Source of the DNA: an uncultured Bacteroides sp.
GTDB taxonomy: Bacteria; Bacteroidota; Bacteroidia; Bacteroidales; Bacteroidaceae
DNA: 32,875 bases
Reading direction: 5' to 3'
NCBI GenBank assembly: GCA_944320945.1
Contig: CALUJK010000101.1
Span: 1 to 32,875 of the forward strand
Shown: in pieces, positions 15,260 through 25,500 of the stretch
How the letters are laid out: each line of letters begins with the position of its first letter
Numbering within the stretch: position 1 is the first letter of the stretch
Translations under genes and position numbers: made by a program
Notes under the pieces: model-generated
Told to the model about the DNA's origin: nothing
Database searches by the model: none
Seen by the model: the letters and a program-made list of their open reading frames with translations, nothing else

Positions 15260-17506
15260 TTATTTATTAGTCCCATCTGTCAGTTCGAATGACACTTTAC
15301 CACGAATATCCGTGGCTGATGCACCGATCAAGACATCAAACTTACCGGGTTCGGCAACCCAAGCATGACGGGTATCGTCAAAGTAACTCAACTCTTCTTT
15401 CGTCAAAGTAAACTGTATTTCCTGTTCTTCGCCGGGAGCCAATTCTACCTTACGGAACCCTTTCAACTCTTTCACCGGACGGGGTAAGGATGACTTCTTA
15501 TCACTGACATAAAGCTGAACAATCTCTTTTCCTTTGCAATCACCGGTATTCTTCACACTCACCGTTACGGTCAGCTTTCCATCCGGAGTCATTACTTTAT
15601 CATTTACAGTTGGCTGGCTATAAGCGAAAGTCGTGTAACTCAGCCCATGACCGAACGGGAAAAGAGGCTTTACTTTTTTCTGTTTGTCTGCCCAACGGTA
15701 ACCGACAAAGATGCTTTCATTGTACTTCACATCTACCACCTCTTTCTTACGCTCTGCTACATATTCACCTATACTGTGCGCCGGCACATCTTCCAAACGT
15801 GCGGGAAAAGTAAAAGGCAGTTTCCCGGATGGATTCACATCACCCGTCAGCACTGCGGCAATGGTATTACCGGCCTCCGAACCCAAGAACCAAGCCTGTA
15901 CCACAGCCGGTACTTTATCTATCCAAGGCATAGCCACGGCGTTTCCGGAAACATTGACTACTATCAGACGGTCATTCACACTAGCAAGTGCCTCAATGAC
16001 ACGATCCTGTCCATAAGGCAATTCCAAACCTTTACGGTCGGAGTCCTCACAATCCTGCCCCTTACTTTTATTCAGTCCGCCAACAAAGATTACGCAATCA
16101 GCATCAGCCGCCACTTTTACAGCTTCGGCTATCAGTTCTTCCGGAGTACGGCTATCCGCTAAGTTCTGTCCGGTCACCACTCCATTATACTCACCGGTGG
16201 AGTCACCCACATAACCACGGGCATACACAACTTCCACATGATGTACATCCGCATATCGGCGTATTCCCTCCAACGGAGAAATCTCTCGCTGAACTTTCAA
16301 CGAGGAACTGCCACCGCCTACGGTCATCATCTTAATCGCATTCTCACCTATCACAGCAATCTTCTTCACTTCAGATAAATCAAGGGGCAATACATTGTTA
16401 CGGTTTTGAAGAAGCACAATACCCTCCTCACCTATACGACGGGCTGCCTCATAATGAGCCTCAGAAGTCATAGAGCCATACGAACGATTCGGATTCATGG
16501 TAGTACGGAACATCAAACGCAGAACACGGCGTACTTTGTCATCCAGCTCTTGAGTACCTACCCTGCCTTCGCGAATGCGCTTTAAATAAGGATTTGCCAG
16601 ATAATAGTTATCATAGGCATTGCCCACACCACCGGACAATCCGTTCGTCCACGTGCCAAATTCCAAATCAAGCCCGTTGGAGATGGCTTCGTCTGTGTTG
16701 TGTGTACCGCCCCAGTCAGATATTACAACACCGTCAAAGCCCCATTCTCCTTTCAGAATGTCATTCAACAGATATTGGTTATGACAGCCGTGCTGACCTT
16801 TATACAGATTGTACGAACCCATAATGGCCCATGCGCCTCCTTCCTGTACGGCAGCCTTGAAAGCCGGAAGATAGATTTCATAAAGAGCGCGGTCATCTAC
16901 GATTACATTCGTATTATGACGATTGATTTCATGATTGTTCAGCGCATAGTGCTTGACACAAGCAGCTACCCCATTCTGTTGTACACCCTGCACATAGGGC
17001 ACTACCATTCGGGCTGCCAGATAAGGGTCTTCGCCCATATACTCGAAGTTACGCCCGTTTAAAGGAGTACGGTAAATATTAACACCCGGCCCTAAAAGGA
17101 CGTCTTTCTTACGGTAACGTGCCTCCTCACCGATGCTCTTGCCATAAAGGAGAGACATCTCCGGATTCCACGTCGCAGCCAAGCAGGTCAGTGCAGGAAA
17201 GGCGACACACGAATCATTGGTCCAACCTGCCTGTTCCCACTCATCCCATAACACTTCCGGACGAATGCCATGTGGCCCGTCGGTTGTCCATAACTCCGGA
17301 ATTCCCAAACGGGGTACACCCGGACTGCTGAATTTGGATTGTGCATGAATCAACTTTACTTTTTCTTCCAAAGTCAAACGTTGGAGTACGTCTTCCACCC
17401 GTTCTTCAACAGACTTCGTGGCGTCTAAATAAACAGGTTTCTGCTGTGCCTCCACAGAAATGGCACCCAATGCTGTTAAAGCTAAACTGAATAATATTTT
17501 CTTCAT
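15260..17506 (-). CDS. Glycoside hydrolase family 3, beta-glucosidase-like, periplasmic
   Basis: This 748-residue enzyme has a signal peptide (about 1-20, ending VEA-Q) and the normal three GH3 domains. The (beta/alpha)8 barrel (about 40-360) carries the nucleophile D264 in VISDWGGTH, plus KHYALNNHEINRH for substrate binding. The alpha/beta sandwich follows (about 385-590) with GEEGIVLLQN and VFVGGLN, and the C-terminal fibronectin type III-like domain is at about 640-745. Such enzymes release non-reducing-end beta-linked glucose, less often xylose or other sugars. It lies 59 bases after GH5 and 10 bases before the PL38-like gene, so the four genes form one operon. It would finish beta-glucoside links in imported oligosaccharides; exact specificity is inferred. 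Confidence 0.93.
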   Translation of the reverse strand: MKKILFSLALTALGAISVEAQQKPVYLDATKSVEERVEDVLQRLTLEEKVKLIHAQSKFSSPGVPRLGIPELWTTDGPHGIRPEVLWDEWEQAGWTNDSCVAFPALTCLAATWNPEMSLLYGKSIGEEARYRKKDVLLGPGVNIYRTPLNGRNFEYMGEDPYLAARMVVPYVQGVQQNGVAACVKHYALNNHEINRHNTNVIVDDRALYEIYLPAFKAAVQEGGAWAIMGSYNLYKGQHGCHNQYLLNDILKGEWGFDGVVISDWGGTHNTDEAISNGLDLEFGTWTNGLSGGVGNAYDNYYLANPYLKRIREGRVGTQELDDKVRRVLRLMFRTTMNPNRSYGSMTSEAHYEAARRIGEEGIVLLQNRNNVLPLDLSEVKKIAVIGENAIKMMTVGGGSSSLKVQREISPLEGIRRYADVHHVEVVYARGYVGDSTGEYNGVVTGQNLADSRTPEELIAEAVKVAADADCVIFVGGLNKSKGQDCEDSDRKGLELPYGQDRVIEALASVNDRLIVVNVSGNAVAMPWIDKVPAVVQAWFLGSEAGNTIAAVLTGDVNPSGKLPFTFPARLEDVPAHSIGEYVAERKKEVVDVKYNESIFVGYRWADKQKKVKPLFPFGHGLSYTTFAYSQPTVNDKVMTPDGKLTVTVSVKNTGDCKGKEIVQLYVSDKKSSLPRPVKELKGFRKVELAPGEEQEIQFTLTKEELSYFDDTRHAWVAEPGKFDVLIGASATDIRGKVSFELTDGTNK

Positions 17507-17565
17507 AATCGGTCAATAATATTTCTTAAGCGTGAAAGTTCTTTGTTGTAATTTCTCGAATAAAT

Positions 17566-18822
17566 TTATTCACTTTTGTGCATGCCTAACGATTGTATAT
17601 ACTCCTTCTGCACGGTACAATGTTCCAACTTGCAGGCTTGAATAAAGTCTGTCAAGACTTTGCGGACAGTAACCTGATTGGGACGTGCCGCCCGGATTTC
17701 TTTATAAGTGGTACGTGGAGCCTCTGCAAAATCGATAACAAGTTGCCATTCCTGAGGCCGCACGATACCGACAAATGAAGAACTGTCTATTTTTTTATAA
17801 GGCCAGAAAGTATAACCGATATTATTGTCACGCATTACCTGACAGAAAGCTGCCTGCCATTCATTTGTATTATGGCCGATTTCGCCCATGTACATAGGAA
17901 GATTTACACTGTCACGGAAATTAATGATTTCTCTGATGGCGTCCGCCGTAGGTTCTCCACCATACCGATGACAAGTGTACATGATTTTATCATCAAACTT
18001 AGCATCTTTAAATGGACGGAAATTTCCATTCCATTGAGCACCTCCCAATAGAATGATATGATTCTTATCCACTTCCCGGATAGCTGCTACACCTTTTTTG
18101 TATAATGCTTCCAGTTGGGCGTTCAGTTCGTCCATATTCTCAAAGTAAGGGGCTATCGGTTCATTACACAATTCATAGCCTAAAATTACGGGTTCATTTT
18201 TATACTTACTTGCTATCCGGCGCCAAATGTCACAAAAGAGATTCTGACTAACCTCACTTTCAAACAGCCAAGGATATCCGTAACTGTCATCAATATTGTC
18301 GCCGGTCTGTCCACCGGGTGCATCGTGCATATCAAGAATCAGATAAAGGCCCGCCTCTCTGCACCATTCAACCAAACTATCCACTCTGGCAAATCCATCC
18401 TGCGTAGACGTCAAACCCATGTAGTCTTCATCGGTAAAAAGTTTATAGTGAAAAGGAAGACGGATAGTATTGGCGCCTGTCTGCTTAATAAATTGAATAT
18501 CAGCACGCGTTACATAGTTGTCTTTAAAGTTACGCCAAAATTCGGCAGCAAAATCCGGACCTGTCAACTGGCACAACATCTCATTGATGAAATGGGCTGA
18601 GTTCGTTTTATCGAAACCGAACATGTAACCTTCCGGGTTCAACCAATTGCCAAGATTAGTGCCCTGAATAAATAACTTGTTTCCATTAGGTTCTATCAAG
18701 TCCTGTCCTTCTATACGGACAAAGGAAACTGACGGACCTTTCTCTGTTTCTCCTGTTCCGCCGGTACATGCCGACAATCCTAACGCGACAGATAGGATTC
18801 CTGCTTTAATTACATTCTTCAT
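17566..18822 (-). CDS. Glycoside hydrolase family 5 lipoprotein (beta-glucanase-like)
   Basis: This 418-residue protein has a lipobox LSAC (Cys19), then a single GH5 (beta/alpha)8 barrel (about 35-395). A GTNLGNWLNPEGYMFGF motif opens the barrel. The acid/base E221 lies in ELCNEP and the nucleophile E314 in MYMGEIGHN, both on the expected strands. GH5 enzymes cut beta-1,4- or beta-1,3-linked glucans, mannans and gums by a retaining mechanism. As the only endo-type lipoprotein hydrolase here, it is a good candidate for the first, cell-surface cut in the backbone. It is the first gene of the minus-strand operon and has its own TAnnTTTG box 46 bases upstream. The subfamily was not determined. 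Confidence 0.9.
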   Translation of the reverse strand: MKNVIKAGILSVALGLSACTGGTGETEKGPSVSFVRIEGQDLIEPNGNKLFIQGTNLGNWLNPEGYMFGFDKTNSAHFINEMLCQLTGPDFAAEFWRNFKDNYVTRADIQFIKQTGANTIRLPFHYKLFTDEDYMGLTSTQDGFARVDSLVEWCREAGLYLILDMHDAPGGQTGDNIDDSYGYPWLFESEVSQNLFCDIWRRIASKYKNEPVILGYELCNEPIAPYFENMDELNAQLEALYKKGVAAIREVDKNHIILLGGAQWNGNFRPFKDAKFDDKIMYTCHRYGGEPTADAIREIINFRDSVNLPMYMGEIGHNTNEWQAAFCQVMRDNNIGYTFWPYKKIDSSSFVGIVRPQEWQLVIDFAEAPRTTYKEIRAARPNQVTVRKVLTDFIQACKLEHCTVQKEYIQSLGMHKSE

Positions 18823-18867
18823 GGTCTTTGATTTTTAGTTTTTTGTTAGGGTTTATTTTACTCCCTT

Positions 18868-18875
18868 CAAAGATA
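18868..18875 (-). promoter_or_regulatory. -7 box for the GH5-GH3-PL38-PL8 operon
   Basis: On the minus strand this reads TATCTTTG, an exact TAnnTTTG match, 46 bases before the GH5 start. The 218-base gap between GH5 and the regulator holds no gene; besides this box it has an A+T-rich stretch with repeated TAATTAG words at about 18952-18970. Confidence 0.6.
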
Positions 18876-19023
18876 ACCAAATTTAAGACTTGTTTTTCCC
18901 TCCCTTCTTCATGAGCAGAGGTATCAAAGCAAAGATGAAATATAAAAAAACATAATTAGCTATTAATTAGAATATTACCTGAGCGTATGAGAGGTTAAAA
19001 AATGCGACAGAGAAAACTAAGAG

Positions 19024-19043
19024 AAAGAATGAACAAGCGTTCA
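19024..19043 (-). terminator. Possible weak terminator after the regulator gene
   Basis: On the minus strand TGAAC-GCTT-GTTCA (19043-19030) forms a five-pair hairpin overlapping the stop codon, followed by TTCTTTCTC. The stem is short, so read-through into the GH5 promoter region is possible. Confidence 0.3.
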
Positions 19044-21926
19044 ATGCGAAAACTTTTGTAAAAATTCTATCAAATTCTCTCCCTCTGTCAGATTCAGCTT
19101 CTTACGCAGACGATATCTGCTGATTTCCACCCCACGCAAAGAGATGTTCAATAACGGAGCAATTTCTTTCGACAACAGATTCATCTTGATATATGCACAC
19201 AGCAGTTTCTCTTTGGGGGTCAAACTCGGATAAGCTGCTTCCAACTGTCTGAAAAAGTCATGATGCACCGAATCAAACGATGTTTGGAATGCCTGTAAAT
19301 CATCATCATGCTCAATATTGGTATCAATTTGTCCCAACAGACGAAAGATTTTACGGCGCAAAGCTACCAAATCTAATTTGTCTTCATTGGTCGAGTGCGA
19401 TATACTTACCACCTCTTTCCTGATATTGATGAGCATCTCGTTTTTCCGAACGATATTTAATGTGGTACGTATCAATTCTTCCGACCGATGGTTCAGTTCT
19501 GCTTTCAGTTTCTCAGCTTGCAGCTGATCTATCTCCCGGTCTTTCTCTTCATTCTCTTCCTTGAATATTTGCTGTTGTGAGTAAAGTTCATGCACTTTTT
19601 TCATCAGGCGGCGATGACGCCATGCCCACAAACGGTAGGCTGCAAAAGCCAATATCGCGACAAGTATAAGCCCATACCCCAACCGAAACCACCAAGTGCG
19701 ATACCACGGAGGAAGAATCTCAAAGGAGATAGATGATTCCACCGATTGCCCGTTATTTACAAAAGCACGGACATAAAACGTATAATGCCCTTCCAATAAA
19801 GAGGTATATTTTCTTTCGGTCACATTATCCGGCCGACTCCACGGCTCACTCATAGGACCCTCCAAACGACAGGCATACGACTGCATCAACGATTTATCAT
19901 AATTGGTGGCTCCGTAAGTAATGGAAATAGTATTATAATCATAAGGAATCCGCAAAGAGTGAACAGGTTCCGGCACATAACTGCTTCCATAAATCAGACT
20001 ATCTTTCTTTCCTGTAGCATATACACGGCGTACTTGCAGCACCAATGGAGAACGCTTATATGCTCCGCTACGCTCCACACGTAATAAAGCAAAACCGTCT
20101 TCCAACCCTATCAGTGCTTTGTCCGCCTCACGCCCATATACATTAACATGCTCAAAATCTTCAATAAATACATCTGCCAGATAAACTTCTCCCTGTCGGT
20201 GTACATACTCATCTTGCAAAGAATCGTAATGCAGCAATTTCAAAGCTCCCTCCGTCACATACCAGATATTACGCAAGGAGTCCTGAAACAAATATGTATA
20301 AGCAGCTGAACCATCTGCCGCCGATTCAAGCAACGTATCACGTACCAGTACATCGTCCTTACGGTCATAGCGGAAGAGGCCGTTACGCGAAGCCACTACC
20401 ACATTTCCATCCACTAAGGTGATGCAGACATTATTACCCTTCGGCAATAAGGAGGAATTATAACACTTCTCCCACACTACAGAATCACCGTTCGCAGAGA
20501 GTTGTACGCGGTGAATCCCATCTTCTTTATTAGCAGTCCACAAAAAACCGGTACCTGGTTCGCAATAAAGGGATTTTGAAGAATATTGTTCCCCCTTCGT
20601 CTGCCCTACAACCTGCCAACGGCCTCCGATTTTCTCCAATAAATAAAAGCCGACATACGTGGCAGCCACCAAACGGTTACTTCCTTTCAAGTCTACAATA
20701 TGCCATACACCGGGTAATTCTGAAACGAAATACATCTGTCCGTTCGGCTCTATCACACCAAGAGCACGGCTACCGGTACAGAACAGGTCACCGTGATGCA
20801 CACTAAGTGAATACACCTGCCCGGCAGTCCACGGCGTCGGGTCCACCTGCAAATTACCATCGCTCATCAACGGCCAATCGCTGACGAACAACCCTTGATT
20901 TGTGCCCATATACAGCTTTCCGTTATAAAAACAAGAAGCATATCCGCTACCTATAGAAGAACAGTAAAAAGGTACAAGAGAATGGAAATGCACACAATCA
21001 ATGCCGTTATCCAGTCCCACCCACAGATTATTATCACGGTCAAACTCCAATGACAGCACAGATTTATTTTGCAATCCATTATGGGTAGAAATATGTTCAA
21101 CACTCTTTTGGGACAAATCCAGTAAAAACACTCCATCTTGCACACTGCCTAATGCCAATATACTGCCCGACATGGCCGTACATGACAACCTGCCCCGCAA
21201 CAACAAGTTATCAGCTTTCGTCTGCAAAGGGGTCAACTGTTCGTTTTCATAAAGGTACAGTCCGCTCTGAGCTGTCACGACCAACAATGCCTGCTGACCA
21301 TAAGGGAAAATTCCGATAACCCGTTTACCCAAAGTTTCACCCACTTTACCAATTGTCCCCGGTAATGCTACGAGTCGCCCACCTTCCATTCGGTAAATAC
21401 TTCCACCCGCTCCATAGAAACAACCGTCTATTACGGTAGAATAGACCAAGCCAATCTTTTCCACCATTTGTATCTTTCCATTTTCAAAACAATACACGGC
21501 ATTGTCTTCCCGATAATACACCTTTTCATCGCAAACATGTACATCCCAGACGTTTTTCACTTTGCTCAAACTGTCAGACAAAGAAATATACTGCAACTGT
21601 CCCAATGCGTCCGGTTCGAAATAGCCAAATTCCTTCAATCCACCGGCATAAATGCGTCCGTTGCCACTCGCTGCCATCGCTTTCATCTTGACACCATGCA
21701 TGGAGTAAATCATCCAATTACTTCCGTCGAATTCCAACAATCCTTTGTTATTGGCAAAATACATCCATCCGTTAGTTTGCTGCATGATATCCCAATTCTG
21801 AGAAGCTGCATTATAAGTTTGCCGAGTATAGTTCGTAACACTGCGTTGCCAGTTACCCCATACCGGAATCGGTAATAATAATAATAAAAGGTGGGAAAGT
21901 ATTCTGTATGTTTTTACATGTTTCAT
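19041..21926 (-). CDS. Membrane-spanning one-component sensor-regulator: beta-propeller, Y_Y_Y domain, LuxR-type HTH
   Basis: This 961-residue protein likely controls the PUL. A signal peptide or anchor (1-24) leads a large periplasmic part made of regulator-propeller repeats (about 35-650; for example NKGLLEFDGSNWMIYS and NNLWVGLDNGIDCV), followed by a Y_Y_Y domain (about 675-735) ending SFEILPPWYRTWWF. One transmembrane helix follows (about 745-768), then a cytoplasmic coiled coil (about 780-850) and a LuxR-like helix-turn-helix at about 900-953 (LTPKEKLLCAYIKMNLLSKEIA, then GVEISRYRLRKKLNL). No histidine kinase, H-box or receiver domain is present, so ligand binding outside is linked directly to DNA binding inside. 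This differs from the hybrid two-component systems of many PULs. It is divergent from susC, and its ligand is probably a PUL-derived oligosaccharide. Confidence 0.9.
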   Translation of the reverse strand: MKHVKTYRILSHLLLLLLPIPVWGNWQRSVTNYTRQTYNAASQNWDIMQQTNGWMYFANNKGLLEFDGSNWMIYSMHGVKMKAMAASGNGRIYAGGLKEFGYFEPDALGQLQYISLSDSLSKVKNVWDVHVCDEKVYYREDNAVYCFENGKIQMVEKIGLVYSTVIDGCFYGAGGSIYRMEGGRLVALPGTIGKVGETLGKRVIGIFPYGQQALLVVTAQSGLYLYENEQLTPLQTKADNLLLRGRLSCTAMSGSILALGSVQDGVFLLDLSQKSVEHISTHNGLQNKSVLSLEFDRDNNLWVGLDNGIDCVHFHSLVPFYCSSIGSGYASCFYNGKLYMGTNQGLFVSDWPLMSDGNLQVDPTPWTAGQVYSLSVHHGDLFCTGSRALGVIEPNGQMYFVSELPGVWHIVDLKGSNRLVAATYVGFYLLEKIGGRWQVVGQTKGEQYSSKSLYCEPGTGFLWTANKEDGIHRVQLSANGDSVVWEKCYNSSLLPKGNNVCITLVDGNVVVASRNGLFRYDRKDDVLVRDTLLESAADGSAAYTYLFQDSLRNIWYVTEGALKLLHYDSLQDEYVHRQGEVYLADVFIEDFEHVNVYGREADKALIGLEDGFALLRVERSGAYKRSPLVLQVRRVYATGKKDSLIYGSSYVPEPVHSLRIPYDYNTISITYGATNYDKSLMQSYACRLEGPMSEPWSRPDNVTERKYTSLLEGHYTFYVRAFVNNGQSVESSISFEILPPWYRTWWFRLGYGLILVAILAFAAYRLWAWRHRRLMKKVHELYSQQQIFKEENEEKDREIDQLQAEKLKAELNHRSEELIRTTLNIVRKNEMLINIRKEVVSISHSTNEDKLDLVALRRKIFRLLGQIDTNIEHDDDLQAFQTSFDSVHHDFFRQLEAAYPSLTPKEKLLCAYIKMNLLSKEIAPLLNISLRGVEISRYRLRKKLNLTEGENLIEFLQKFSH

Positions 21927-21950
21927 AGTAATAAACCCATGTTCTGGCTA

Positions 21951-21958
21951 CAAAGATA
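21951..21958 (-). promoter_or_regulatory. -7 box for the sensor-regulator gene
   Basis: On the minus strand this reads TATCTTTG, an exact TAnnTTTG match, 25 bases before the regulator ATG at 21926. This gives a short leader. Confidence 0.6.
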
Positions 21959-22071
21959 CAAAAAAATGCTATAAAAACCATATCAGCCCGATACCTCAAG
22001 ACGAGCTTCAGAAGCTGTTGTCCTATAGAAAAAATCTCCTCCTATTGCAAATATTCCGCATTCCATTTATA

Positions 22072-22263
22072 TGTATACATATATTACTTCATGGATAGAT
22101 TCCCGTATGCCTGCTCAGAAGGTGCTGTGGCGGGGTATTGCTCCGAAGCCCTTCGGAGCACGAACGAAAGCCCTTCGGAGCGTGCTCGAAAGGGCTTGGA
22201 AGCACGGACGAAAGGGCTTCGGAGCAAATCACCTGCGAGCACACTGCTCTTTTGTATACATAT
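22072..22263. repeat. G+C-rich foldback element with 22/44-base repeats between TGTATACATAT words
   Basis: AGCCCTTCGGAGC occurs at 22147-22159 and 22169-22181 (22 apart). GAAAGGGCTT, carrying the complementary core, occurs at 22188-22197 and 22210-22219 (also 22 apart), giving a forward-forward-reverse-reverse layout. GCTCCGAAGCCC (22140-22151) is the perfect complement of GGGCTTCGGAGC (22214-22225), so the whole block can fold into one long hairpin. AGCACGAACGAAAG (22157-22170) recurs with one change at 22201-22214, a 44-base period. Eleven-base words TGTATACATAT flank it at 22072-22082 and 22253-22263. No transposase or clear terminal inverted repeat is present. Confidence 0.75.
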
Positions 22264-22460
22264 TTCACAGACTGCCATGTATCCATATAGTTACTTGTCC
22301 AACAGTTCATCAGCAAAAACGTCCAAATTCAATTTATATTCAATTTACAATTGATAATCAGATAATTATATTTCAAATGAGAAAGTGCTGATGTAGCATT
22401 TTTTGATATTTGTAGAGTTTTTGAGTAACAATTTTATCTCATTACGCAAAACGTTTCCTT

Positions 22461-22468
22461 TATATTCG
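22461..22468 (+). promoter_or_regulatory. Possible -7 box for susC operon
   Basis: TATATTCG differs from TAnnTTTG at one base and lies 62 bases before the susC ATG. No good -33 element is seen, which would fit an activator-dependent promoter; this is a weak call. Confidence 0.35.
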
Positions 22469-22530
22469 CAGCAACAAAATCAAGCGGGCTTCCGCAACTT
22501 AATCTTATTAATAAACTTAAATTTAGTATC

Positions 22531-25500
22531 ATGAGAAAAAAAAGTCATTTATGGAAACTAATGCAGCTATGCACATTCTGCTGCATATTTCTTTTCTCTG
22601 TCACTCAAATTACTGCCCAACAACGATCTATCAAAGGGAAAGTAATAGATGTAGCAAATGGTGAACCGCTCATCGGCGTATCTATCCAAGAAAAGGGAAC
22701 TACCAACGGAGTCATTACTGACTTAGACGGTAATTTCGTCATCAACACATCAGGTGATGCCACCTTAGTTTTTTCATACATCGGTTACAAAACCGTTGAA
22801 CAGGAGGCAAAGGCCTCTAACGGTGTCATCAAGCTATCAGAAGACAGCCAAACCTTGCAAGAGGTCGTAGTAGTAGGTTACGGCGTACAAAAGAAAGTAA
22901 ACCTGTCAGGTTCTGTATCGGCTCTCGATGGCGATGAAATAGCCGCCAAGCCGGCAGCCGATGTTCTCTCGGCCATGCAGGGAGAGATGCCCGGTGTCAC
23001 CATATTAAGATCGAGCGGACAGCCCGGTTCTGAAACATCAGGCTTACGCATACGTGGTTTCTCATCAGTAAACGATGCTTCTGCACTGGTATTGATTGAC
23101 GGTATCGAAGGCGATATGACTTTGCTGAACCCGAATGACATTGCCTCTATCTCCGTTCTGAAAGATGCCGCATCGTGTGCCATCTACGGTGCCAGAGCAG
23201 CAGCAGGCGTTGTGCTGGTTACTACTAAAAGTGGTACAGAAGGCAAGCCACGCGTTTCTTACAACGGTTATTACAGCATCAACACTCCCGGTAACATGCC
23301 TGAACGTCTGCCGGCATGGGAAGAACAAGAGTTTATCAATCTCAGCCGTATCCCGACAACCGGTGCCGTGGAATGGAATGCTGAAAAAAGTTCATGGGTA
23401 GGTAACCCGAACTTTAACTATCGCCCGTTGAGCAACGGACGTTGGGACTTGTTCCAATCGACCAACTGGTTAGATGAGGGCCTAAAAGACCACATGGGAC
23501 AACAGAGCCATTCTGTGTCTGTCAGCGGAGGTACCAAGAAACTGAACTATATGTTGTCCGGAAACTTCTTTACCAAGGAAGGTATATTGAAATATGGTGC
23601 CAATGATAATGACCGTTACAACCTGTTGGCCAAATTCAATGCTGAAATCAACAAGTACGTCAGCGTAGGCATCCACGTACAATATCAGTCTAAAAAGACC
23701 AAGAGTCCTTCTTACGGTGCCGGCAGTATCTTAAGTGACCTCTATTCGGCACGCGGAAGACAGCCCGTATTCAATCCGGAAGAAGACCCCAATGACAATC
23801 CTTACAATGGAGACTTGCAACGAAATGCCATTGACGTAATGCGTAATGGCGGCACAAACACAACCAAATATGAAAACTTCATCGGAAAAGCGAATTTAAC
23901 TATCAAAGACTTGATTAAAGGTCTGCGCATCAACCTGAGCGCATCACGCAGAGCAGGTTATTATGCTCAAACCAGAGAAAGACGCTATCTGACTTGGAAC
24001 GACCGCAATGGGAATACCCGCTACGACGTAAATAATCCGAACTCTCTGTACAAGAAGAAGAACTCTGATTATCACGATTTGCTGGAAGCAACCATTGCTT
24101 ATGATTTCACGGTTAAAAAAGACCATCAGTTTAATGTCCTATTAGGTAGCAGTTACGAGAATTATCGTAAAGACGAGATGGATGCAACTGCAAAGAACAT
24201 GAACTCAAATGATTTCTTCTCTTTCAACTATTATGATACTTCCATTGCTACCAATACAACATTGAACGACAACATTGAGCCTTGGGCCATGATGTCTTAT
24301 TTCGGCCGTATTAATTACAATTATGCAGACAAGTATCTGTTGGAAGCCAACTTCCGTTATGACGGTAGTTCCCGTTTGTCACCCCAAAACCGTTGGAGAG
24401 CATTCCCCTCTGTATCGGCAGCATGGCGTATCAATCAAGAAAGTTGGTTCAAGGTTGATTGGATCAGCAATCTAAAGTTACGTGCTTCATGGGGACAATT
24501 GGGTAACGGTGCCGTACTGGGACTTTATGACTATCTCCCTCTCATCAGCAAAGGTAGCAAAGACAGCGAGAACTACATGGGTGAAAACGCATACTATCAG
24601 GAAGAACTGGCTTCTACAGACAAGACTTGGGAGGTAATCAGTACTACCAACATCGGTGTGGACCTCGGTTTCTTGGACAATCGTTTGACTGCAACTTTCG
24701 ATTACTATTGGAAATACAACGATGATATGCTTTCGTCACTTCAATTGCCACACACCATCGGTATCGACGTGCCGAAAGTAAACGTAGGACGTTTGAAAAC
24801 ATGGGGATGGGATTTCGATGTTACTTGGAAAGACCAAATCAAGGACTTCAGCTATCAAATAGGCTTCAACTTGTCCGACAGCAACAACAAACTATTGGAA
24901 TATGACGGAGCCAGTACCATCTCTGCCGGATGTGTTAAATTGTTAGAGGGTTATGCACTTAATACAATTTGGGGATATCAGACGGACGGTTACTGGTCCA
25001 GCCGTGAAGAATATCTGCAATACAAGGCTGACCATCCTGGTTATCAATCATTCAACGACGGTAACGTAAGCGGTGGTGACGTAAAATATGTGGCACAGGG
25101 AAATCCCGACCACACCATCAGCGAAGGTAGCGGTACACCGGAAGATCCGGGCGACTTGGTTTATCTGGGTGACACCAATCCGCGTTATCTGTACGGAATC
25201 AACTTAGGTGCCCAGTGGAAAGGTTTCGACTTCTCCATCATGTTCCAAGGTGTAGGAAAGCGTAAAATGGTAATCGATGCTGCCGCATTGGCTCCCCTCT
25301 ATCAAGACTATCAAATGCCGTGGACCATCCACCGCGACTACTGGACAGAGGACAATCAGGATGCTTACTGGCCACGTCTGTACCAATATAAAGGCAATGA
25401 CTTCAACTTCAAGACTTCCGACAAATGGGTACAAGACGCTTCTTACATCCGTTTGAAGAATGTCACTTTGGGTTACACCATCCCTGTTTTAAAGAAATAC

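Larger units (their letters stand above)
21927..22530. other. Regulator-susC divergent intergenic region (604 bases)
   Basis: No gene is supported here. From left to right it holds a minus-strand -7 box for the regulator (21951-21958), a G+C-rich foldback repeat (22123-22240) inside two TGTATACATAT words, an A+T-rich stretch, and a small hairpin with a T-run (about 22381-22403, AAAGTGCT with AGCATTTT). Last comes the susC leader, with a near-consensus box TATATTCG at 22461-22468. Short open frames across the G+C-rich part encode only repetitive Arg/Ser-rich peptides and are not credible. The region is the expected place for the operator of the divergent regulator, but no operator could be identified. 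Confidence 0.7.

Noticed and set aside
22072-22263. Reading the flanking TGTATACATAT words as a target-site duplication of an insertion sequence
   Set aside because: The word is itself nearly palindromic, there is no transposase and there are no clear terminal inverted repeats, so a transposon call is not supported.
22084-22391. Several overlapping short open frames on both strands across the foldback element
   Set aside because: They encode repetitive Arg/Ser/Lys peptides produced by the G+C-rich repeats, change with strand and frame, and have no start context or family resemblance.
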